A stretch of DNA of 64,000 bases from Lysinibacillus composti (GCF_016908465.1 NZ_JAFBDY010000001.1:248001-312000), one strand, 5' to 3'; shown: positions 9,912 to 18,650, numbered from the stretch's first letter. Translations and numbers: made by a program. The notes: a model not told the origin generated them from the letters alone.

Positions 9912-10433
9912 ATGGAAGAAACTTTTAAAATTACATTAGAAGACGGTACTAATCAACAGTGTAAAGTCCTTTTTACCTATGATACAGATGAGTTATCATA
10001 TGTACTTTATACCGCACTTGACGAAAATGGGAATGAAAGTGAAGAAGTTTCGGCACTTCGATATGAATTAGATGAAAACGGTCATATGACGAATTTCACT
10101 CCGCTTGAAACAGAAGAGGAATGGGATATGGCTGATGAGGTTTTAAGTACGTTAGCTGCTGAATTTGGTGATGCAGTTGGAGAATACTTCACTGTAGTTG
10201 ACGAAAATGGAGAAGAGGCCATTTGTGAAATCATTCATCAGTTTGATCTAGAACAATTCGGGAAGTCTTATATTTTGTATACTTTTGCTGATCAAGATGA
10301 AGTGGGTGAAATTTTTGCTGCATCATTCATTGAGGGTGAAGATGGTGGAATAAACGAACTCCTTCCTATCGAAACAGATGAAGAATGGGCAGCAATTGAA
10401 CAGGAAATCCAAACTTTAGAGACACAACAGTAA
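9912..10433 (+). CDS. Protein with two tandem DUF1292 domains
   Basis: 173-aa acidic protein made of two consecutive copies of the YrzB-type DUF1292 domain. Copy 1 (about residues 4-85) runs FKITLEDGTNQQCKVLFTY, DELSYVLYTAL and PLETEEEWDMADEVL. Copy 2 (about residues 91-168) runs YFTVVDENGEEAICEIIHQF, EQFGKSYILYTF, EIFAASF and [15 protein letters not shown]. Copy 2 is much closer to the neighbouring YrzB (9325-9639), keeping FGKSY, while copy 1 has lost that motif. The likely origin is duplication of yrzB plus fusion. The ATG follows ATTGGAGGTATTAC. It lies between yrzB and mltG, a position with no counterpart in B. subtilis. Function unknown. Confidence 0.85.
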   Translation: MEETFKITLEDGTNQQCKVLFTYDTDELSYVLYTALDENGNESEEVSALRYELDENGHMTNFTPLETEEEWDMADEVLSTLAAEFGDAVGEYFTVVDENGEEAICEIIHQFDLEQFGKSYILYTFADQDEVGEIFAASFIEGEDGGINELLPIETDEEWAAIEQEIQTLETQQ

Positions 10434-10445
10434 GCTGCAAATATA

Positions 10446-10492
10446 ATAGAAAAAGACTTGGAAAGGCTACAATCTTTCTGAGTCTTTTTTTA
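10446..10492 (+). terminator. Terminator of the double-DUF1292 gene
   Basis: Arms AAAAGACTTGGAAAG and CTTTCTGAGTCTTTT form an imperfect stem around a short loop, followed by a T run, 15-55 nt after the stop codon. Confidence 0.75.
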
Positions 10493-10546
10493 TGTAATTA
10501 CGATTTTAGTGGTGCTAAGATTTCTATCTAAGTAAATTTTCCAAGG

Positions 10547-10719
10547 TTTGCACCTGTCACTACACTGCCACTCGTATTTGGCGCAGAACACCTTCGTTAT
10601 TTGATTAATATAATTACAACTTATTAATGGCGTTGAACTTTCTAATGTTTGCACCTGTCACTACGCTTCCACTCGTTTTCGATGCAGAATACGTTAGTCT
10701 TGCAGAGCAAGACTAACGT
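10547..10719. repeat. Two-copy 45-bp direct repeat and 13-bp perfect hairpin
   Basis: A roughly 45-bp unit beginning TTTGCACCTGTCACTAC occurs at 10547-10591 and again at 10648-10692, with a few substitutions, 101 bp apart. Immediately after copy 2 there is a perfect 13-bp inverted repeat (10691-10703 and 10707-10719, arm ACGTTAGTCTTGC, loop AGA) with no long T run. The block fills the gap before mltG and contains no ORF of note. Its nature is unknown; it could be a remnant of an interspersed repeat family. Confidence 0.7.
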
Positions 10720-10773
10720 ATTTGTCACTTCTTGTGATTTCTTGTATTATTAAGAGATGTAAGGGAGGTAGCT

Positions 10774-11892
10774 ATGGAAAAGGATACGAAAAAACAAGAA
10801 ATGATTGATAAAATCAATACGCGTAAAAAAGAAGCGAAAGTTGTTCGGCGCATTGTTACTATCGTAACATTAGTCGTTATACTTATTATAGGAATTGTTG
10901 GAATTACTGGCTACAATTACGTGACTTCAGCGTTGGAACCGATTGATCCAAATTCTACAAAAGGAATTGAAGTAGAAATTCCAATTGGATCTGGAATAAG
11001 TACAATAGCATCTATACTTGAAACAAATGGAATTATAAAAAATGCACGTATCTTTAAATATTATACAAAATTTAAAAATGAATCTGAGTTTCAGGCAGGA
11101 ACATATGAACTAACACAAGCCATGACGTTGGATGAAATAATTGAAAGTTTAAAAACAGGGAAGGTTTATCGTGAACCGGTGTTTACTGTTGCGGTGCCTG
11201 AAGGGTTAACACTTGATCAAATTTCAAAAATCATTGAAAAAAATACAAAGTTTACAGCAAAAGAATTTATGGAAAGAGTTAATAATCCAGAATTCATTCA
11301 AAGTATGATGAAAACTTACCCATCATTAATTTCAGAGGATGTTTTAGCCGGAAACATAAGGTATGCATTGGAAGGGTACTTATATCCAGCAACTTACGGA
11401 TTTTATGAGGCTGATCCAAAACTCGATGAGATCATTTCAACGATGATTTCTCAAACAAATGATGTCATTAAACAATATGAATCAATTTTAGAAGAGAAAC
11501 AAATGACTGTGCATGAATTATTAACGTTCGCATCGTTATTAGAAGAAGAGGCTACTGCTCAAACAGACCGAGAAACAATTGCAAGTGTATTTTATAATCG
11601 TTTAGAAATTGAAATGCCCCTTCAAACAGATCCCACAGTTTTATATGCTCTAGGTTCTCATAAAGAAAGAGTACTTTATGAAGATTTAGAAGTTAAAAAT
11701 CCATATAACACATATGTAAATCAAGGTTTACCACCTGGCCCAATTGCAAATGCTGGGCAAGTTTCAATTGAAGCAGCATTAAGTCCATCTGAAACTGAGT
11801 ATTTATATTTCTTAGCAGATAAAAAAGGCATGAATCATTTTGCAAAGACTTATGATGAACATTTACTAAATATAGATAAATATTTAAAATAA
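10774..11892 (+). CDS. mltG: Endolytic murein transglycosylase MltG
   Basis: Membrane-anchored lytic transglycosylase (YceG/YrrL) that cleaves nascent peptidoglycan strands near the membrane. The 372-aa protein has a basic cytoplasmic N-terminus, one transmembrane segment (about residues 25-48, IVTIVTLVVILIIGIVGITG), a LysM-like domain (VEIPIGSGISTIASIL) and the YceG catalytic domain. The catalytic Glu region is LLTFASLLEEEA, followed by SVFYNRL, MPLQTDPTVLYALG, and YNTYVNQGLPPGPIANAG, all family signatures. The ATG at 10774 follows AAGGGAGGTAGCT. It precedes trmR as in Bacillus, although a terminator and possible promoter lie between them. Confidence 0.96.
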   Translation: MEKDTKKQEMIDKINTRKKEAKVVRRIVTIVTLVVILIIGIVGITGYNYVTSALEPIDPNSTKGIEVEIPIGSGISTIASILETNGIIKNARIFKYYTKFKNESEFQAGTYELTQAMTLDEIIESLKTGKVYREPVFTVAVPEGLTLDQISKIIEKNTKFTAKEFMERVNNPEFIQSMMKTYPSLISEDVLAGNIRYALEGYLYPATYGFYEADPKLDEIISTMISQTNDVIKQYESILEEKQMTVHELLTFASLLEEEATAQTDRETIASVFYNRLEIEMPLQTDPTVLYALGSHKERVLYEDLEVKNPYNTYVNQGLPPGPIANAGQVSIEAALSPSETEYLYFLADKKGMNHFAKTYDEHLLNIDKYLK

Positions 11893-12212
11893 CAAACTTA
11901 GAAGGAAACGGATTAAGTCAATTATCTTAGAATTAAGTATAGTTTTAGTATTATTCTTAGATTCTGATGAAAAGATTATTCGCTTTCCTTCTATTTTCGT
12001 GCTATTATAGATTGTGATTTTTTGTTCAATTGTAGACAAATGTAAATTACCAAAAAATTTTTTGGTCTTTTTTTTTGACGGATAGGAAATGATAAATTTT
12101 TTATGAAATTGTTATTAGTAAAACATCAACTCGTACCCAACTTGCCAAAGTTGTGTTTTTAAATTGGGCCAGTTTTTGTTGGTCATAAACGATATGAAGG
12201 AGTTCTAGCATA
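11893..12212. terminator. mltG-trmR spacer with terminator
   Basis: The spacer contains an 18-nt palindrome ACCAAAAAATTTTTTGGT (12049-12066) followed by a T run to 12076, a good terminator for mltG. A TTGACG (12075-12080) overlaps its end and could be a -35 box, but no good -10 follows at 17 bp. The remaining roughly 150 nt on each side show only weak inverted repeats and no ORF. Confidence 0.7.
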
Positions 12213-12845
12213 ATGGAATTTTCAAATGCTTATATTGAAACCTTCATTCATCCACGTAACGACTTGCTACTAGAAATGGAAAGATATGCAATGGACAACC
12301 ATGTTCCGATTATGCAACTTTCAGCAATAGAGGCATTAAATCAATTACTTCGCATTCAAAAACCTTCTAGTATCTTAGAAATTGGCACTGCAATTGGCTA
12401 TTCTGCTATGCGAATGGCACTTGCATTACCCAATTGTTCGATCGTGACGATTGAAAGAGATCATGAACGTGTTGAAATTGCGAAAAAATTTATTTCACGC
12501 TCAGAAGTAGCAAACCGAATTACGGTGATTGAAGGAGACGCGTTGGAAGTAGAGGTTGAGGATATTTCATCTACTTTTAATGCTGTTTTTATTGATGCGG
12601 CAAAAGGTCAATATCAACGTTTCTTTGAAAGATATTCACCACTTGTCCCATCAGGTGGTGTTATTTATATTGATAATATGTATATGCACGGATTATCAGA
12701 TTTGGATTTAAAAGATGTCCCTAGAAGAAAAAGGACAATGATACGAAATCTTAAAAATTTTGCTGACTGGATTATGCATCATCCAGATTATATTTGCTCA
12801 TTTTTCCCAGTTGGTGATGGGTTGTTAATTTGTTTAAAGAGGTGA
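12213..12845 (+). CDS. trmR: tRNA 5-hydroxyuridine methyltransferase TrmR
   Basis: 210-aa SAM-dependent O-methyltransferase (family 3, YrrM). In Bacillus TrmR methylates 5-hydroxyuridine at position 34 of certain tRNAs to 5-methoxyuridine. The SAM-binding motif I is ILEIGTAIGYSAMRMA (about residues 55-70), the acidic loop is VTIERDHERVEIA, and the metal/substrate motif is AVFIDAAKGQYQRFFE and IYIDNMYMHG. The ATG at 12213 follows GAAGGAGTTCTAGC. The stop is 7 nt before trhP1, so it is co-transcribed with the two genes that make its hydroxyuridine substrate. Confidence 0.93.
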   Translation: MEFSNAYIETFIHPRNDLLLEMERYAMDNHVPIMQLSAIEALNQLLRIQKPSSILEIGTAIGYSAMRMALALPNCSIVTIERDHERVEIAKKFISRSEVANRITVIEGDALEVEVEDISSTFNAVFIDAAKGQYQRFFERYSPLVPSGGVIYIDNMYMHGLSDLDLKDVPRRKRTMIRNLKNFADWIMHHPDYICSFFPVGDGLLICLKR

Positions 12846-12851
12846 CGTAAG

Positions 12852-13784
12852 TTGAAAAAACCAGAATTATTAGTGACGCCGAAATCAATTGACCATATTA
12901 AAGAGTTAATTAAAGCGGGTGCAGATGCATTTGTAATCGGTGAACAAAAATTTGGATTACGCTTAGCAGGCGAATTTAATGTAGAGCAGGTCGCGGAAAG
13001 TACAAAACTAATACAAGATGTGGGGAAAAAAGTTTATGTTGCAGTTAATGCAATATTTCATAATGACCGTTTAGATGCATTAGATGAATATTTAAAAGAA
13101 ATGCAAAAAATTGGTGTAGATGCATTAATATTTGGTGACCCAGCTGTTGTAATGGCAGTTCGTGAATTGGGTATTACCATTCCACTTCACTGGAATCCAG
13201 AAACAATTGCAACAAACTGGTTCCAAGCAAATTATTGGGGAGAGCGCGGCGCAACACGTGCTGTTCTTGCTCGTGAACTTTCGTTAGATGAAATCTTAGA
13301 AATAAAAGAAAATTCAAATGTAGAAGTAGAAGTACAAGTTCATGGGATGACTTGTATGTTTCAATCAAAACGTTCATTATTAGGGAACTACTTCTTATAT
13401 CGCGATGAAGTAATGGAAATAGCAAATAGAAAAGAAAATAAAAATATGTTCTTACATGATAAAGAACGTAAAAATAAGTATCCAATTTATGAAGATATTA
13501 ATGGTACACATATTTTTTCACCAAATGATATGTGTTTAATTGATGAATTGACGGAGCTTCTAGAAGCTGGAATAGATTCATTAAAATTTGATGGTGTTCT
13601 TCAAACTGAAGAATATATCGTAACGGTAACAAAACTATATCGTCAAGCAATTGACGCATACTACCACAATGGCGAAGATGCTTATGACGATATTAAAAAT
13701 GAATTATTCGAACAAATTGAAGCAATCCAACCCAAATTACGTCCATTAGATACAGGATTTATTTTTAAGGAAACAGTTTACTAA
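12852..13784 (+). CDS. trhP1: tRNA 5-hydroxyuridine synthesis protein, U32 family (TrhP1/YrrN)
   Basis: 310-aa member of the U32 peptidase-like family. Despite the family name, the Bacillus YrrN/YrrO (TrhP1/TrhP2) pair is needed for prephenate-dependent hydroxylation of uridine 34 in tRNA. The N-terminal PELLVTPKSIDHIKELIKAG and the DAFVIGEQKFGLRLAG segment are typical. The cysteine signature seen in the partner is degenerate here (VHGMTCMFQSKRSLLGNYF), consistent with the shorter, non-identical subunit role. TTG start at 12852, preceded by AGAGGTGACG overlapping the trmR stop region. The next gene, trhP2, begins 16 nt downstream. Confidence 0.92.
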   Translation: MKKPELLVTPKSIDHIKELIKAGADAFVIGEQKFGLRLAGEFNVEQVAESTKLIQDVGKKVYVAVNAIFHNDRLDALDEYLKEMQKIGVDALIFGDPAVVMAVRELGITIPLHWNPETIATNWFQANYWGERGATRAVLARELSLDEILEIKENSNVEVEVQVHGMTCMFQSKRSLLGNYFLYRDEVMEIANRKENKNMFLHDKERKNKYPIYEDINGTHIFSPNDMCLIDELTELLEAGIDSLKFDGVLQTEEYIVTVTKLYRQAIDAYYHNGEDAYDDIKNELFEQIEAIQPKLRPLDTGFIFKETVY

Positions 13785-13800
13785 GAAAGGAGCGTCTCTA

Positions 13801-15078
13801 ATGCTTCAATTAATAGAAAATGAAAAAATACGTGAAACAGTTAATGGAAAACGTGTTATTACAAAAAAACCTGAATTACTTGCACCTGCAGGAAGTTTAG
13901 AAAAATTAAAAATTGCTGTTCATTACGGAGCTGACGCAGTATTCATTGGTGGACAAGAGTTTGGGTTACGTTCTAATGCTGGTAATTTTACAATCGAAGA
14001 AATACGTGAAGGTGTTGAATTTGCCAAAAAATATGGAGCAAGCATATATGTAACAACGAATATTTTTGCCCATAACGAAAATATGGATGGCTTAGAAGAA
14101 TACCTTCGTGCAATTGCAGATTGTGGTGTCCGAGGTATTATTGTAGCCGATCCATTAATTATTGAAACTTGTAAGAAAGTAGCTCCTGAAGTAGAGGTCC
14201 ATTTATCAACTCAGCAATCTTTATCGAACTGGAAAGCAGTGAAATATTGGAAAGAAGAAGGGCTACATCGTGTAGTACTTGCACGTGAAGTTGGTGCAGA
14301 AGAAATGCTTAAAATGAAAGAAGAAGTCGATATCGAAATCGAGGCATTTGTTCATGGAGCAATGTGTATTGCGTACTCAGGACGTTGCGTATTATCAAAT
14401 CATATGACTGCTAGAGACTCAAACCGAGGTGGTTGCTGTCAATCCTGTCGATGGGATTATGATTTATATGAAAATGTAGATGGTGCAGAAAAAGCTTTAT
14501 TTAGCGATGATGATGCCCCATTTGCAATGAGTCCCAAAGATTTAAAGTTAATTGAATCTATTCCACATATGATTGAACTAGGAATTGACTCACTTAAAGT
14601 TGAAGGGCGTATGAAATCAATACACTATATTGCGACAGTTATTTCTGTTTATCGTAAAGTCATTGATGCTTATTGTGCAGATCCTGAAAACTTTACAATT
14701 AAAAAAGAGTGGTTAGAGGAGCTTGACCGTTGTGCAAACCGTGCAACAGCATCTAGTTTCTTTGAAGGTGAGCCAAGTTATGAACAACAAATGTTTGGAT
14801 CACACGCAACAAAATTAAAATGGGATTTCGCTGGTTTAGTACTTGATTATGATCAAGATACTCAGTTAGTTACTTTACAACAACGCAACTACTTTAAGTC
14901 AGGCGATACAATTGAATTTTTTGGTCCGGATCTTGACACATTCACAATGGAAGTAGGCCAAATTTGGGATGAAAAGGGTAATGAGTTAGAAGTAGCAAAT
15001 CATCCTCTACAAATTGTGAAGTTTAAAGTAAATCGTCCATTATTTAAAAACAACATGATGCGAAAGGAGAATAAATAA
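13801..15078 (+). CDS. trhP2: tRNA 5-hydroxyuridine synthesis protein, U32 family (TrhP2/YrrO)
   Basis: 425-aa U32 family protein, partner of TrhP1. It carries the full U32 signature EAFVHGAMCIAYSGRCVLSN (about residues 182-201) followed by DSNRGGCCQSCRWDY. These conserved cysteines probably hold an iron-sulfur cluster, as in related TrhP/RlhA enzymes. The N-terminal PELLAPAGSLEKLKIAVHYG and AVFIGGQEFGLRSNAG are standard. The C-terminal extension absent from TrhP1 (about residues 330-425) is a small beta domain. The ATG at 13801 follows AAGAAAGGAGCGTCT. The stop codon abuts the start codon of udk with no gap. Confidence 0.95.
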   Translation: MLQLIENEKIRETVNGKRVITKKPELLAPAGSLEKLKIAVHYGADAVFIGGQEFGLRSNAGNFTIEEIREGVEFAKKYGASIYVTTNIFAHNENMDGLEEYLRAIADCGVRGIIVADPLIIETCKKVAPEVEVHLSTQQSLSNWKAVKYWKEEGLHRVVLAREVGAEEMLKMKEEVDIEIEAFVHGAMCIAYSGRCVLSNHMTARDSNRGGCCQSCRWDYDLYENVDGAEKALFSDDDAPFAMSPKDLKLIESIPHMIELGIDSLKVEGRMKSIHYIATVISVYRKVIDAYCADPENFTIKKEWLEELDRCANRATASSFFEGEPSYEQQMFGSHATKLKWDFAGLVLDYDQDTQLVTLQQRNYFKSGDTIEFFGPDLDTFTMEVGQIWDEKGNELEVANHPLQIVKFKVNRPLFKNNMMRKENK

Positions 15079-15717
15079 ATGAGCGAGCAGCGCCCCTTAG
15101 TAATAGGGATAGCAGGTGGTTCATGTTCAGGTAAAACGAGTGTGACACGTGCCATTTATGATGTTTTCAGAAATCATTCTGTTGTTGTTATTGAACAGGA
15201 CTATTACTACAAAAATCAAGATCATTTAACCTTTGAAGAACGTTTAGAAACTAACTATGACCATCCATTGGCATTTGATAATGATTTATTAATTGAACAC
15301 TTGAATGCCCTACTACAACATAAATCAATAGAAAAACCAGTATATGATTATGTCAATCATACGAGATCTAAAGAAAGCATTCATGTTGAGCCTAAAGATG
15401 TCATTATTCTTGAAGGTATTCTAGTTCTTGAAGACAAACGTCTAAGAGATTTAATGGATATTAAATTATTTGTTGACACTGATTCAGATTTACGTATAAT
15501 TCGACGTATGGAAAGAGATATTAAGGAACGTGGTAGAACAATTGAATCTGTCATTGAACAATATATAACAGCTGTTCGCCCGATGCATAATTTATTTATC
15601 GAACCTACAAAAAGATATGCAGATGTCATTATCCCAGAAGGTGGAGAGAACGAAGTAGCAATTGACTTAATGGTTACAAAAATTAAAACTATTCTTGAAA
15701 CAAAGTCAATTGTGTAA
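15079..15717 (+). CDS. udk: Uridine kinase
   Basis: 212-aa cytoplasmic kinase phosphorylating uridine and cytidine in pyrimidine salvage. The P-loop [12 protein letters not shown] is at about residues 9-20. The downstream EQDYYYKNQ, the [13 protein letters not shown] loop, the [20 protein letters not shown] stretch and the lid arginines in [15 protein letters not shown] are those of the Udk family. The ATG immediately follows the trhP2 stop and is served by AAAGGAGAATAAATA. The gene ends the trmR-udk operon; a long structured spacer separates it from greA. Confidence 0.97.
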   Translation: MSEQRPLVIGIAGGSCSGKTSVTRAIYDVFRNHSVVVIEQDYYYKNQDHLTFEERLETNYDHPLAFDNDLLIEHLNALLQHKSIEKPVYDYVNHTRSKESIHVEPKDVIILEGILVLEDKRLRDLMDIKLFVDTDSDLRIIRRMERDIKERGRTIESVIEQYITAVRPMHNLFIEPTKRYADVIIPEGGENEVAIDLMVTKIKTILETKSIV

Positions 15718-16075
15718 TATGATGATGGAGTATTGGGATTTTTTACATGTTATTTTTATCTCAGACACTATTTCAATCTAAAAAGTTACTCTTGCGCCTT
15801 CTCGTCGCAAAGTACATCTCTGAGAGAATTAATTGCATGTTGAACTAAATTTCATTTAACAATTGTATAAGAACTGACGAAGAAATTCGGTTAATAGTTA
15901 AGTTAGCAAAAAGCCTTCTAATGGCTATGTTTGCTTCATATGCTTAACTACTAACCGGGTTTTCTACTACTATTACACTTTTTTATTATGTAAGGAAACC
16001 GTTTGCAATCAAATCTACATAAGTGTAAAGTAGGTGTCTAAACCGACAAAAGAGAGATTTAAGGAGTGAATTGTC
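15718..16075. other. Long udk-greA spacer with a large stem-loop
   Basis: No ORF with a start signal was found. The notable feature is an inverted repeat, TCGGTTAATAGTTAAG (15887-15902) with CTTAACTACTAACCGG (15943-15958), 14 of 16 bases complementary. It encloses a second stem formed by AGCAAAAAGCC and GGCTATGTTTGCT, giving a roughly 70-nt structured element. It is followed by GTTTTCT rather than a long T run, so it is either an imperfect terminator or a leader element for greA. Confidence 0.55.
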
Positions 16076-16561
16076 TTGTCAAACGAAAAACAATATCCTA
16101 TGACATTGGCTGGAAAACAGAAATTAGAGGATGAATTAGAGTACTTAAAAACAGTTAAACGTAAAGAAGTTGTTGAGCGTATTAAAATAGCTCGCAGTTT
16201 CGGTGATTTATCTGAGAACTCAGAATACGATTCTGCAAAAGAAGAGCAAGGCTTTGTAGAAGGTCGTATTTCAAATATTGAATCTATGCTACGTAATGCT
16301 GTAATTATTGAAGAAGCAGAAGGTACAAGCGATATCGTAACACTTGGAAAAACTGTTACATTCATTGAACTTCCAGATGGTGATGAAGAAGAATATACGA
16401 TTGTCGGTTCTGCTGAAGCAGATCCTTTCGAAGGACGTATTTCTAATGACTCTCCAATTGCAAGAGCTTTATTAGGACATAAAGTGAATGACGTTTTAAA
16501 AATATCTACTCCTGGTGGAGATATGGAAGTTCGCATCGTTTCAATTAAGGCCGATCGCTAA
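16076..16561 (+). CDS. greA: Transcription elongation factor GreA
   Basis: 161-aa transcript cleavage factor that rescues backtracked RNA polymerase. It has the N-terminal antiparallel coiled coil (about residues 8-75) with the catalytic acidic tip in [16 protein letters not shown], and the C-terminal FKBP-like domain ending [11 protein letters not shown]. The length is standard. The TTG start at 16076 is preceded by TTAAGGAGTGAATTG with correct spacing, and the product begins [17 protein letters not shown] like its relatives. Two hairpin terminators follow. Confidence 0.97.
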   Translation: MSNEKQYPMTLAGKQKLEDELEYLKTVKRKEVVERIKIARSFGDLSENSEYDSAKEEQGFVEGRISNIESMLRNAVIIEEAEGTSDIVTLGKTVTFIELPDGDEEEYTIVGSAEADPFEGRISNDSPIARALLGHKVNDVLKISTPGGDMEVRIVSIKADR

Positions 16562-16589
16562 TATTTTAATAACGAAAAGATACATCATT

Positions 16590-16710
16590 GAAGACTCAAA
16601 AGGTTACTCCTTTGGGTCTTTTTTAATGTCAAGTTGTAATCATTAACTCTTTGTGCTCGCACCCAAACTCTACCGATAGTTGAAGCACGAGAGTTCCTTT
16701 TTTTTCGAAT
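16590..16710 (+). terminator. Tandem terminators after greA
   Basis: The first hairpin is AAGACTCAAAAGG (16591-16603) with CCTTTGGGTCTT (16609-16620) and a T run. About 20 nt on, AACTCTTTGTGCT (from 16645) can pair with AGCACGAGAGTT (to 16695), followed by eight or more T residues. Confidence 0.75.
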
Positions 16711-16844
16711 TAATGTAATATAAGTCGTTCTGTTATCAATTGTAATTTTTATATAACAAATGAATTAAAATTGGTAACATTTATGTGTTTTAACGATAAT
16801 TACTGATAAAATGGAAGTGAATTCATTCTAGGAGGAATAAATGA

Positions 16845-17531
16845 ATGGGAAACAATGAATTTGATTCGAAGAATCGTTCGAGATTATCAAAACGTGAACA
16901 AAGGAAAAAACGACCGAAAAAATCCGATAAACTGTTAAATGTACTTATTGCCATAGTTTCAATATTAATTATTGCAAATCTGGTTTTTCTTTTCACAAAA
17001 GATGACGAGACAGAAGTTGCATCTGAAAATAAAACTCAAGCTGAAAAATATCTTCAAGGAAAAAATCAATCACCAAAAAGTGAGGAAATAGTAAGCGAAG
17101 AAGAAGGTGAAGAAGAACAATCATCTTCTGATAAAACAGTAGTTTCTGCGAAAAACGAGGATCAGACGGAAGAAAAAGAACAATCAGTAAATCTTCCTAC
17201 AAAATTAACTACACATAAGTCTTCAGATCCACAAGTGAAGCAAGAAGTTGTAGATTCTAGTTGGCAACCAACACCTACTAAGCAAACAGGAGAACATGTT
17301 TCTGTTTACAGGGAAGGTCATGTGGATTATGAAGAAAAACTAGTTACGTTTCGTAATGCAGTTAATTTAGAGGAAAACAATGTTATTTACTGGTCAGTTC
17401 GTAATAATGGCAGTAGTAACTCATCTATTGCAGTCATTTCATCTAAGGATGAATCACAAAAATACAGAGTTAGTATTGAATGGATAGAAAATGAAGGTTG
17501 GAAACCAGTGAAAGTTGAAGAATTAAAGTAA
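16845..17531 (+). CDS. yrrS: YrrS family protein (DUF1510)
   Basis: 228-aa bitopic membrane protein of the YrrS/DUF1510 family. A basic N-terminus (SKREQRKKRPKKSDK) precedes one transmembrane segment (about residues 31-50, LNVLIAIVSILIIANLVFLF). Then comes a long Glu/Ser/Lys-rich linker (about 55-140) and a conserved C-terminal extracellular domain starting near GEHVSVYREGHVDYEEKLVTF and ending in KYRVSIEWIENEGWKPVKVEEL. YrrS is encoded next to a penicillin-binding protein gene in B. subtilis; its role is undefined. The ATG follows TAGGAGGAATAA. The downstream neighbour here is mtnN. Confidence 0.9.
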   Translation: MGNNEFDSKNRSRLSKREQRKKRPKKSDKLLNVLIAIVSILIIANLVFLFTKDDETEVASENKTQAEKYLQGKNQSPKSEEIVSEEEGEEEQSSSDKTVVSAKNEDQTEEKEQSVNLPTKLTTHKSSDPQVKQEVVDSSWQPTPTKQTGEHVSVYREGHVDYEEKLVTFRNAVNLEENNVIYWSVRNNGSSNSSIAVISSKDESQKYRVSIEWIENEGWKPVKVEELK

Positions 17532-17636
17532 GTTGATGGTGCATATTTTGCACAGGGTTAGGAACAAACTATTGACGAAAGCTTACCTTTTCTTTATCGT
17601 AAGAAATAGTGCTGTAAAGTATTGGAGGATTATCTA

Positions 17637-18329
17637 ATGAAAGTTGCAATTATTGGTGCAATGGAAGAAGAGGTAGAAATTTTAAGGGAATCACTTTCAA
17701 ACGCGAAGGTGACAACAATTGCTAATAGTGAATTTACCACTGGTACTTATGAAGGAAAAGAAATTATCCTATTGAAAAGTGGTATTGGGAAAGTAAATGC
17801 TGCAATGTCAACTACCGTTTTATTATATGAATTTAAACCTGATGTCGTCATTAATACGGGTTCAGCAGGTGGATATGACCCAGAATTAGAGGTGGGTGCT
17901 GTTGTCATCTCAAAAGAAGTTCGACACCACGATGTAGATGTTACAGCGTTTAATTATGAAATCGGGCAAGTGCCACAACTGCCAGCTGCTTTTCCAGCTG
18001 ATGAACGATTAATTAATATTGCACAAGAATCGGTATCTGAGATAGGGGAACATCAATTTGGAGTCGGACTAATTTGTTCTGGAGATGTCTTCATGAGTAA
18101 TCCTACCCGTGTTGAACAAGTAAGATCTTACTTCCCAGAAATGAAGGCTGTTGAAATGGAAGCGGCTGCTGTGGCACAAGTGTGTTATCAATTCAAAACA
18201 CCATTTGTTGTAATTCGTGCACTATCAGATATTGCTGGAAAAGAATCAAATATAAGTTTTGACGAGTTTTTACCAATTGCTGCGAAACATTCATCAGAAA
18301 TCGTGTTAAAGACAATTACAAAATTATAA
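17637..18329 (+). CDS. mtnN: 5'-methylthioadenosine/S-adenosylhomocysteine nucleosidase
   Basis: 230-aa nucleosidase hydrolysing methylthioadenosine and S-adenosylhomocysteine to adenine plus a thioribose sugar, in methionine salvage and SAM recycling. N-terminal [15 protein letters not shown] carries the general-acid Glu. [33 protein letters not shown], and [15 protein letters not shown] with IRALSDIAG (catalytic Asp) complete the family motifs. The frame is open from a TTG at 17622, but TTGGAGG at 17622-17628 is the ribosome-binding site of the ATG at 17637. It recycles the by-products of the many SAM-dependent methyltransferases in this region. Confidence 0.97.
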   Translation: MKVAIIGAMEEEVEILRESLSNAKVTTIANSEFTTGTYEGKEIILLKSGIGKVNAAMSTTVLLYEFKPDVVINTGSAGGYDPELEVGAVVISKEVRHHDVDVTAFNYEIGQVPQLPAAFPADERLINIAQESVSEIGEHQFGVGLICSGDVFMSNPTRVEQVRSYFPEMKAVEMEAAAVAQVCYQFKTPFVVIRALSDIAGKESNISFDEFLPIAAKHSSEIVLKTITKL

Positions 18330-18430
18330 TCAATTAATCAAAAAATATTGAAGTTGTGCAAAAAGATACAGTATTATTTAGTTAAAGATGGTACGATAAT
18401 TGTAAAATAAACCAAAGGGAGGGAAATTTT

Positions 18431-18520
18431 GTGCTTATACTAATGGCTGCTTCAGTAGCAGTAACAACAATTATTGGAATTGTGGTATTTTATGGTACAA
18501 ATGTAGAAACGCACGATTAA
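18431..18520 (+). CDS. 29-aa predicted single-pass membrane peptide
   Basis: Very short ORF, GTG start at 18431, preceded by CCAAAGGGAGGGAAATTTT, an excellent ribosome-binding site. The product begins MLILMAASVAVTTIIGIVVF and ends YGTNVETHD: one hydrophobic helix (about residues 1-20) and a short polar tail. It is followed 15 nt later by a strong terminator. A perfect Shine-Dalgarno sequence, a stop in the right place and its own terminator argue that it is a real gene. No function can be assigned, and no family was recognised with certainty. Confidence 0.6.
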   Translation: MLILMAASVAVTTIIGIVVFYGTNVETHD

Positions 18521-18530
18521 TAAATAAAAT

Positions 18531-18583
18531 TTTTAGCTCATTTAAGACTGTTACTTAGTCTTAAATGAGCTTTTTAAATTTTT
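18531..18583. terminator. Bidirectional terminator between the small peptide gene and sigK
   Basis: Perfect 15-bp stem AGCTCATTTAAGACT (18535-18549) with AGTCTTAAATGAGCT (18557-18571), flanked by AAAATTTTT on the left and a T-rich run on the right, so it can serve both convergent transcripts. Confidence 0.9.
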
Positions 18584-18650
18584 TATATTTCGGTGATAGA
18601 TAAAAACAGTCTATGAAAGTCACAACTAATCTCACAACGAGTAGTTAAAT

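Noticed and set aside
10547-10692. CRISPR-like repeat pair
   Set aside because: Only two imperfect copies 101 bp apart, no regular spacers and no cas genes in the window.
16015-16536. 173-aa minus-strand ORF opposite greA
   Set aside because: Ser/Thr-rich antisense frame of greA without a start signal.
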